Shown piece after piece: positions 8,599-12,870 of a DNA stretch of 12,870 nt. This DNA comes from an uncultured beta proteobacterium (GTDB lineage: Bacteria; Pseudomonadota; Gammaproteobacteria; Burkholderiales; Burkholderiaceae_B). Within the stretch, counting starts at the first letter, position 1; each line of letters starts with the position of its first letter. The stretch is from contig CAIYWO010000380.1 of NCBI GenBank assembly GCA_903929925.1, forward strand, positions 1 through 12,870, written 5' to 3'. The position numbers and the translations under genes are program-made. The notes below the pieces were generated by a model. It saw only the letters and a list, made by a program, of their open reading frames with translations, searched no databases and was not told where the DNA came from.

Positions 8599-8656
8599 TG
8601 ATGATTGATTGTCAATCCAGCCCGATAGGCCTGTCAAGACAAATATTGCCGGAATC

Positions 8657-9424
8657 TTAAGGACGAACCCCCGGGGTTTCCATTAGCATGCCGCGGGCAC
8701 GCCACATCAGAAACAGCTCGAGCTCAACGAGCTCTTTGGAACCAAGCGCGAAGGGCTCGGCCCTGACGCCGGTCATGCAGTTACGCAAGCGCCGCTGTAA
8801 CGACCCGACAGACTGCCACTCCAACCGGTAGAGAGGGTATGCCGTGGGATGTCCCTGAGGGATAGGGTTTCCCCCTAGCTTTTGCCCAGAGCGTTCTGCG
8901 TGGCATTGGGCGCAAGAGAGATTGAGCTGCCCTAGCCGCTCATAGAAAAGTGTCCTACCCGCCTCGAGCGCAACCGCATTGAGGGCAGTCTTCTCAACGG
9001 TGATTGACAGACCCTTTGATTGCAGCCCGATATAGGATGTCAACGCTAGCAGGGGTTTGCTTTCGTGCGCGTACGGCTCGCCCTCTTGACGCGCCTGACG
9101 ACACACATTGACCTGGTCCGATAGGTTTAATAGTTTGGAGCCTACAAACTTAGGGAAGCTAGCCGCTACCCCCTTCATCGAGCTCGCATCATCGCCGTGA
9201 CACTTGGCACAAGCAACCTGACGCTTACCAGAAGGTGTCTGCCAAAGAGACTCGCCATCCAGCACCCAAAACGTCGCCGGATTTTGTGACGGATCATCTT
9301 GCATCACACGGTTTTCCGGGGACATCAGTGCATAACTTGACTGACGTGCAGAGCCCGTTGGGTCTGCGTAGGCAGAGGTAGTAATCAGCAATGCCAACCA
9401 AAAACAACGGACGAGGTTGCGCAT
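8657..9424 (-). CDS. soxA: SoxA, diheme c-type cytochrome subunit of the SoxAX complex
   Basis: SoxAX (L-cysteine S-thiosulfotransferase) oxidatively couples thiosulfate or another sulfur species to the SoxY cysteine in the periplasm. The protein has 255 residues with a Sec signal peptide (1-20, ending SAYA). Two c-heme sites are visible: CAKCH (72-76) and CAQCH (171-175). Cys108 in VNVCRQ matches the conserved distal-ligand Cys of the first heme. Cys216 in RNCMTGVRAEPF is the active-site Cys that carries the persulfide and ligates the second heme. The C-terminus (LELFLMWRARG, then ETPGVRP) is typical. ATG at 9424 was preferred because it begins the signal peptide; in-frame TTG at 9436 adds four residues. 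The gap to soxZ is 13 bases. It is the last gene before the marR intergenic region; no soxB follows it. Confidence 0.93.
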   Translation of the reverse strand: MRNLVRCFWLALLITTSAYADPTGSARQSSYALMSPENRVMQDDPSQNPATFWVLDGESLWQTPSGKRQVACAKCHGDDASSMKGVAASFPKFVGSKLLNLSDQVNVCRQARQEGEPYAHESKPLLALTSYIGLQSKGLSITVEKTALNAVALEAGRTLFYERLGQLNLSCAQCHAERSGQKLGGNPIPQGHPTAYPLYRLEWQSVGSLQRRLRNCMTGVRAEPFALGSKELVELELFLMWRARGMLMETPGVRP

Positions 9425-9437
9425 CAGCACCAACAAC

Positions 9438-9767
9438 TCACGACACTGTTAACTGGCTGGTGACGCTCGAGGCGTAGCCGTTATCACCTATCCACTTAAA
9501 CTCCAGCGATCCCGTTTCGGTTGCAACCGTAAAAAAGTTAATGACAGGATTCGCCCCAACGCTGGGATGCAACTCGGCACGCAACACTTCCTGCCCATTG
9601 TATGTACAGACAAACTCACGAATAATGTCGCGCGGGATGCGCTCGCCCTGCTGCGTATGTCGAAAGCCAGATTCCATGTCGTGCTGAACGATCACTCTAA
9701 TGGCGATGACCTCGCCCTTGGTAGCGGCCTTTGGCATCGTGACCAGCGTGCGGGAAGTCTTACTCAT
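9438..9767 (-). CDS. soxZ: SoxZ, partner of the sulfur-carrier protein SoxY
   Basis: 109 residues, normal for SoxZ, with an immunoglobulin-like fold and no export signal of its own; it is expected to travel to the periplasm folded with Tat-exported SoxY. Typical marks are HDMESGFR (29-36), IPRDIIREFVCTYNGQEV (44-61), the segment ANPVINFF, and the end FKWIGDNGYASSVTSQLTV. ATG overlaps the soxY stop as ATGA, with a strong GGAGGT site just upstream inside soxY, so the two subunits are made together. Nothing in the sequence suggests decay: this member of the carrier pair looks canonical, in contrast to the SoxY C-terminus. Confidence 0.93.
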   Translation of the reverse strand: MSKTSRTLVTMPKAATKGEVIAIRVIVQHDMESGFRHTQQGERIPRDIIREFVCTYNGQEVLRAELHPSVGANPVINFFTVATETGSLEFKWIGDNGYASSVTSQLTVS

Positions 9768-10210
9768 ACGACCTCCGTACAGGCAGCTAAGGTCACCAAG
9801 GTTTCAGCATACCCACGCCAAAACGATCCATCGCTCATCTGCGCGATCGCCCAGACGCGCTGAGAGTTCGCTAAGCGAATACGGGTTCCGATTTCTGCTC
9901 GGCCTGCGCGCGGGCCAAAAAAGAAACTCACAACGTTTGGCAACGGATTGCCTTCGGCAATCAAGTGCACCGCCTTCACATGATCCGCCTGCGTCATCGG
10001 ACTTTCGACCGAGACTTTGATCGTCACAAGATTGCCATTCTCAACCAGCGCAGGTAACTCAAGCGTAACCTTGCCCGCGCGCGGCGTGGCAGAACCCATG
10101 ATCGCCTTCATGGCGGCCAGCGCCTCATTCTCCGTCGCATGCGAAGCAAAAAAGGACGCCAACCCTACAGCGCCCATCGCCATCACAAAGGTTCTTCGAT
10201 TAGTTGTCAC
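9764..10210 (-). CDS. soxY: SoxY-like sulfur-carrier protein with non-canonical C-terminus
   Basis: 148 residues, the normal SoxY length. Tat signal NRRTFVMAMG (4-13) with hydrophobic stretch; mature SoxY fold with IKVSVESPMTQADHVKAVHL and the segment NPLPNVVSFFFGPRAGRAEIGTRIRLANSQRVWAIAQMSDG. SoxY normally ends in GGCGG, whose Cys on a flexible glycine arm bears the sulfur substrate through the Sox cycle. Here the end is LAAC-TEVV: Cys144 is kept, but the flanking glycines are Ala-Ala before it and Thr-Glu after it, and it sits five residues from the end. A lone frameshift does not obviously explain this, because the frame stays coupled to soxZ. The start GTG overlaps the soxX stop as GTGA and keeps the RR motif; later ATGs at codons 10 and 12 would lose it. 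Whether the carrier function is retained or specialised is open. Confidence 0.88.
   Translation of the reverse strand: MTTNRRTFVMAMGAVGLASFFASHATENEALAAMKAIMGSATPRAGKVTLELPALVENGNLVTIKVSVESPMTQADHVKAVHLIAEGNPLPNVVSFFFGPRAGRAEIGTRIRLANSQRVWAIAQMSDGSFWRGYAETLVTLAACTEVV
9771..9776 (-). promoter_or_regulatory. Strong ribosome binding site of soxZ inside the soxY 3' end
   Basis: GGAGGT lies 3 bases before the soxZ ATG. It is read in frame by soxY as part of its last codons (ACG GAG GTC), giving Thr-Glu-Val of the SoxY tail. The sequence therefore serves both as coding tail and as translation signal for soxZ. Confidence 0.65.
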
Positions 10211-10650
10211 TGTTTCAAACTCACTAAAAACGCTACGACGTCCTCAATCTCTTGGCCGGTCAATATTGTTTTGCCGGCATAGCCTGAGGCAACGCGATTT
10301 AATCCTGCATGACTGTAGTACGTCGGCATGATCGTTTCGGGATTAAAGACGCTGGCATTGACGATGCGGGCTCTCAACTGGCTTGCTGTCAGTCTCTGCG
10401 CACTCACCCCAAGATCAGGGGCCATATTCCCTTGAAATCGCTCTTCTGGAAAAGGACCGCTATGGCAAAGAATACACAAGCCACTTTGCCGACTCAGAAC
10501 GATGACTCTACCTCGCCTTGGATCCCCCGGCTGACTCACCAAGGGTTCAGTCATTTCTAACGCTGCACTACCTTGCGCAACACTCGTGGTGGCTGTTGCA
10601 AGCGACAACATCGTCGCAAGCAACGCCCCACCAACGAGCCTTAAGGTCAT
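10207..10650 (-). CDS. soxX: SoxX, monoheme c-type cytochrome subunit of SoxAX
   Basis: 147 residues with a Sec signal peptide (about 1-26). One c-heme site, CILCH (59-63), and a distal Met108 in NPETIMPTYY. The order GNMAPDLG, RIVNASVFNPETIMP, then GKTILTGQEIEDVVAFLVSLK matches SoxX. It accepts the electrons released when SoxA joins sulfur to SoxY and passes them to other cytochromes. ATG overlaps the stop of the IorB-like gene as ATGA. A generic small cytochrome c paired with the molybdenum enzyme is the alternative, since IorB-type enzymes often have one, but the sequence and the following soxYZA fit SoxX better. It could serve both partners (inference). Confidence 0.9.
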   Translation of the reverse strand: MTLRLVGGALLATMLSLATATTSVAQGSAALEMTEPLVSQPGDPRRGRVIVLSRQSGLCILCHSGPFPEERFQGNMAPDLGVSAQRLTASQLRARIVNASVFNPETIMPTYYSHAGLNRVASGYAGKTILTGQEIEDVVAFLVSLKQ

Positions 10651-12836
10651 ACCAAGACGAAGCCACTCTTCTTGAGCGGCACATCACGCAAACGCTTTCC
10701 TGTCGCGCGATAAATCGCGTTCAGCACCGCAGGTGCTGCAACGCAAATCGTCGGCTCACCGATACCACCCCAAGCCTTACCGCCACCTTGAATGATGATG
10801 GTCTCGACTTTAGGCATCTGTGCCAAGCGAATCGATCCGAACGTGTCAAAGTTCTTTTGCTCGACGCGACCATCTTTAATGGTGCACTCTTCTTCGAACA
10901 AAGCAGACAGACCATACACGAACGAACCCGATACTTGGCGTTCGATCTGCGCAGGGTTGACGGCGTAGCCGCAATCTGTCGCAGCAACGATGCGATGGAT
11001 CTTCACTTTGTTGCCGTCTGTCACAGATAGTTCTGCGGCGGCAGCAACATAGCTACCAAAGGCAGTCATTTGCGCGACACCGCGGAACACACCCTTTGGA
11101 GCCGGTTTAGTCCAGCCAATCCCATCAGCCACTGCATTGAGCACTGCCAGGTTACGCGGGAACTTACCCATGAACTTGCGACGGAACTCAACCGCATCCA
11201 CACCCGCTGACTCTGCCAACTCATCCATGAAACATTCGATAAAGATTGCGTTTTGGTTGACGTTCACACCACGCCAGAAGCCTGGAGGCACGTGCGTGTT
11301 ACGCATAGCGTGGTCCATCAACTGGTTAGGGAATTCGTAACCGAAACCATGCTCGCCACCATCAAATACGCCCTGGAACACCAGCGGGTCGCGGCCCTTT
11401 TGCTGCGCCACCACTGCGGGACGTACGGCTGCCAGAATCGACTGACCCGACAAGCGCATATGCACGCCTGTCAAATTCTTGTTGGCATCAAAGGAACCCG
11501 TGAGCTTACACATCATGACGGGGTGATAACGACCCTGGGTCATGTCTTCTTCACGCGTCCAGATCAGTTTGATCGGTGTGCCAGGCATTTGCTTGGCGAT
11601 ATTGACCGCCTGCGTGGTGTAGTCCTGGAAAGCACCGCGGCGTCCAAAGCCACCACCCAAATTAATCTTGTAGACCTCACACTTATCGCCAGGCAAACCG
11701 GAGGCAGCGATCACCGCAGCCAACGAGGCCTCACCATCCTGTGTAGGCACCCACGCTTCACAACGCTCTGGCGTCCACTTCGCCGTTGCATTCATCGGCT
11801 CCATCGGCGCGTGGTTCAAGAACGGGTAGAAGTAAGTTGACTCAACTTTTTTCGCCGCACCTGCAATCGCAGCCTTCGTATCACCGCGCGTGTTGCCCAC
11901 AAAGGCCTGCTCAGCTGTCAAACCTTCCTTGAGCATTTCAGCAATCGAGGCACTGCTTACCTTGGCGTTAGGACCTTCGTCCCAAACGATTGGCAGCGCA
12001 TCCATTGCGGTCTTGGCAATCCAGAATGTGTCCGCAACAACGGCCACAGCAGTGTCACCCACCTGCACAACCTTTTTAACGCCCTTCATGCCAGAGATTT
12101 TGGCGGCGTCAAAACTCTTTACCTTGCCACCGAAAACTGGCGATTCTTTGATCGTTGCAACGAGCATGCCTGGCATTGTCAAATCCATGCCGTAGACCTG
12201 CTTGCCCGTCACTTTGTCTTGGAACGTATCGATACGCTGTACCGACTTACCAATGATCTTCCAGGCCTTTGGATCCTTGAGTGTGATCTCAGTCGGCACA
12301 GGAAGCTTAGACGCTGCCAGCGCGACTTTACCAAACGTCGTTTTGCGACCGCTCGGTGTGTGTGTAATAACGCTTTCCGCCGCCACGCATTCCGCAGCAG
12401 GCACTTTCCACTCATCAGCAGCCGCTTGCACCAGCATCATGCGTGCAGCAGCACCGCCTTTGCGAACGTATTGTTCTGAGGTACGAATACCGCGGCTACC
12501 GCCAGTAGAAAAATCACCCCAAGGACGCTTGCGCGCCAAGCTTTGGCCTGGGGTGGGATATTCAGTCGTAACTTTCTTCCAGTCGCACTCAAGCTCTTCA
12601 GCAACCATTTGTGCCAGGCCTGTGATGGTGCCCTGACCCATTTCTGATCGCACAACACGCACAACCACGGTGTCGTCGGGCTTCACAACCACCCACACAC
12701 CAATCTCAGGTGTCGCGGCGACAGATTGTGCGGAAGTGATAAATGGGAACTGCAAACCAATTGCAAGACCTGTGCTGACTGCAGTCGAGCCAACAATAAA
12801 CTGTCTGCGGGAAGGATTCGGGACGCGTGCATTCAT
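10647..12836 (-). CDS. Tat-exported molybdopterin-binding subunit, isoquinoline 1-oxidoreductase beta (IorB)-like
   Basis: 729 residues, a normal IorB length. A Tat signal (SRRQFIVGS, 9-17, followed by a hydrophobic run to about 37) places it in the periplasm. Molybdenum hydroxylase marks are MGQGTITGLAQMVAEELECDW (66-86), MLVATIKESPVFGG (224-237), NHAPMEPMNATA (341-352), LGGGFGRR (393-400), WRGVNVNQNAIFIECFMDELA and the C-terminal GGIGEPT with catalytic Glu694. The family hydroxylates N-heteroaromatic rings or oxidises aldehydes, with electrons passing through a [2Fe-2S] partner to cytochrome c and no FAD subunit. RBS AAGGGG lies 7 bases before ATG. Its stop overlaps soxX, so it is the head of the sox operon rather than a mere neighbour. 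The [2Fe-2S] subunit would be expected just right of 12836. The substrate is unknown; a sulfur compound whose sulfur then enters SoxYZ is plausible but unproven. Confidence 0.92.
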   Translation of the reverse strand: MNARVPNPSRRQFIVGSTAVSTGLAIGLQFPFITSAQSVAATPEIGVWVVVKPDDTVVVRVVRSEMGQGTITGLAQMVAEELECDWKKVTTEYPTPGQSLARKRPWGDFSTGGSRGIRTSEQYVRKGGAAARMMLVQAAADEWKVPAAECVAAESVITHTPSGRKTTFGKVALAASKLPVPTEITLKDPKAWKIIGKSVQRIDTFQDKVTGKQVYGMDLTMPGMLVATIKESPVFGGKVKSFDAAKISGMKGVKKVVQVGDTAVAVVADTFWIAKTAMDALPIVWDEGPNAKVSSASIAEMLKEGLTAEQAFVGNTRGDTKAAIAGAAKKVESTYFYPFLNHAPMEPMNATAKWTPERCEAWVPTQDGEASLAAVIAASGLPGDKCEVYKINLGGGFGRRGAFQDYTTQAVNIAKQMPGTPIKLIWTREEDMTQGRYHPVMMCKLTGSFDANKNLTGVHMRLSGQSILAAVRPAVVAQQKGRDPLVFQGVFDGGEHGFGYEFPNQLMDHAMRNTHVPPGFWRGVNVNQNAIFIECFMDELAESAGVDAVEFRRKFMGKFPRNLAVLNAVADGIGWTKPAPKGVFRGVAQMTAFGSYVAAAAELSVTDGNKVKIHRIVAATDCGYAVNPAQIERQVSGSFVYGLSALFEEECTIKDGRVEQKNFDTFGSIRLAQMPKVETIIIQGGGKAWGGIGEPTICVAAPAVLNAIYRATGKRLRDVPLKKSGFVLV

Positions 12837-12847
12837 GTGAAGACCCC

Positions 12848-12870
12848 TTAGGCTTTAGCAACAGAGTGGA
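12848..12870 (-). CDS. Possible 3' end of an upstream gene, perhaps the [2Fe-2S] subunit (IorA-like)
   Basis: On the minus strand the window opens with seven codons ending in TAA (HSVAKA-stop), 11 bases before the IorB-like ATG. The TAA overlaps the ribosome site of that gene. Seven open codons are weak evidence. The call rests mainly on the usual iorA-iorB order, so treat it as a prediction. Confidence 0.25.

Noticed and set aside
8618..8633. Small stem-loop CAGCCC-GATA-GGCCTG after soxA as a terminator
   Set aside because: The stem has a central mismatch and no T-run follows on the minus strand.
8610..8637. Sigma-70 promoter for marR using one of two TTGACA hexamers
   Set aside because: At 16-18 base spacing the -10 positions read GAACTG and TGACAA, which are poor; TATACG is present but only 12 bases away.
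10207..10650. Treating this cytochrome only as the generic cytochrome c partner of an IorB enzyme
   Set aside because: Its length, the spacing from CILCH to Met108 and the C-terminal GKTILTGQEIEDVVAFL segment match SoxX, and soxYZA follow directly.

Overview
The window comes from a Gram-negative proteobacterium, most likely a member of the Burkholderiales (Alcaligenaceae-like). The basis is moderate GC content, two or three Tat-exported proteins, TRAP uptake, a Sox system with diheme SoxA, and protein sequences typical of betaproteobacteria. The genus cannot be fixed by eye. All convincing genes lie on the minus strand, so transcription runs from high to low coordinates. Coding density is about 98%. 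No tRNA, rRNA, insertion sequence, CRISPR array or gene-free stretch over 300 bases was seen.

Right block (about 12870 down to 8657): a gene for a Tat-exported molybdopterin-binding subunit of the IorB (isoquinoline 1-oxidoreductase beta) type is followed by soxX, soxY, soxZ and soxA. The first four genes are joined by 4-base stop/start overlaps (ATGA, GTGA, ATGA). SoxA starts 13 bases after SoxZ. No soxB or soxCD is present. SoxY lacks the usual GGCGG carrier tail: its Cys sits in an AAC-TEVV ending. The few bases right of the IorB-like gene could be the tail of its [2Fe-2S] partner.

Boundary (8568-8656): an 89-base gap holds a near-perfect palindrome, GTATACGAAC-A-GTTCGTATAC, 10 bases upstream of a MarR-family regulator. 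It is the likely operator of that regulator and of the genes that follow.

Left block (8567 down to 1): marR, a PreA-like flavin/iron-sulfur protein, hyuA and hyuB (ATP-dependent hydantoinase/oxoprolinase family), a TRAP-type binding protein of the TakP kind, and the first 574 codons of a second, apparently cytoplasmic, xanthine dehydrogenase/CoxL-family molybdopterin subunit that runs off the left edge. Spacing is tight (-4 to 83 bases), so this looks like one operon.

Taken together the gene set can hydroxylate a heteroaromatic ring (two molybdenum hydroxylases), reduce it (PreA-like), open a cyclic amide (HyuAB), take up a carboxylate (TRAP) and oxidise sulfur (SoxXYZA). My leading hypothesis is catabolism of a sulfur- and nitrogen-containing heterocycle (for example a thiohydantoin, thiopyrimidine or thiazole) in which the sulfur is handed to SoxYZ. 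This is inference. The sequence directly supports the gene order and the coupling of the IorB-like gene to sox, not the substrate.
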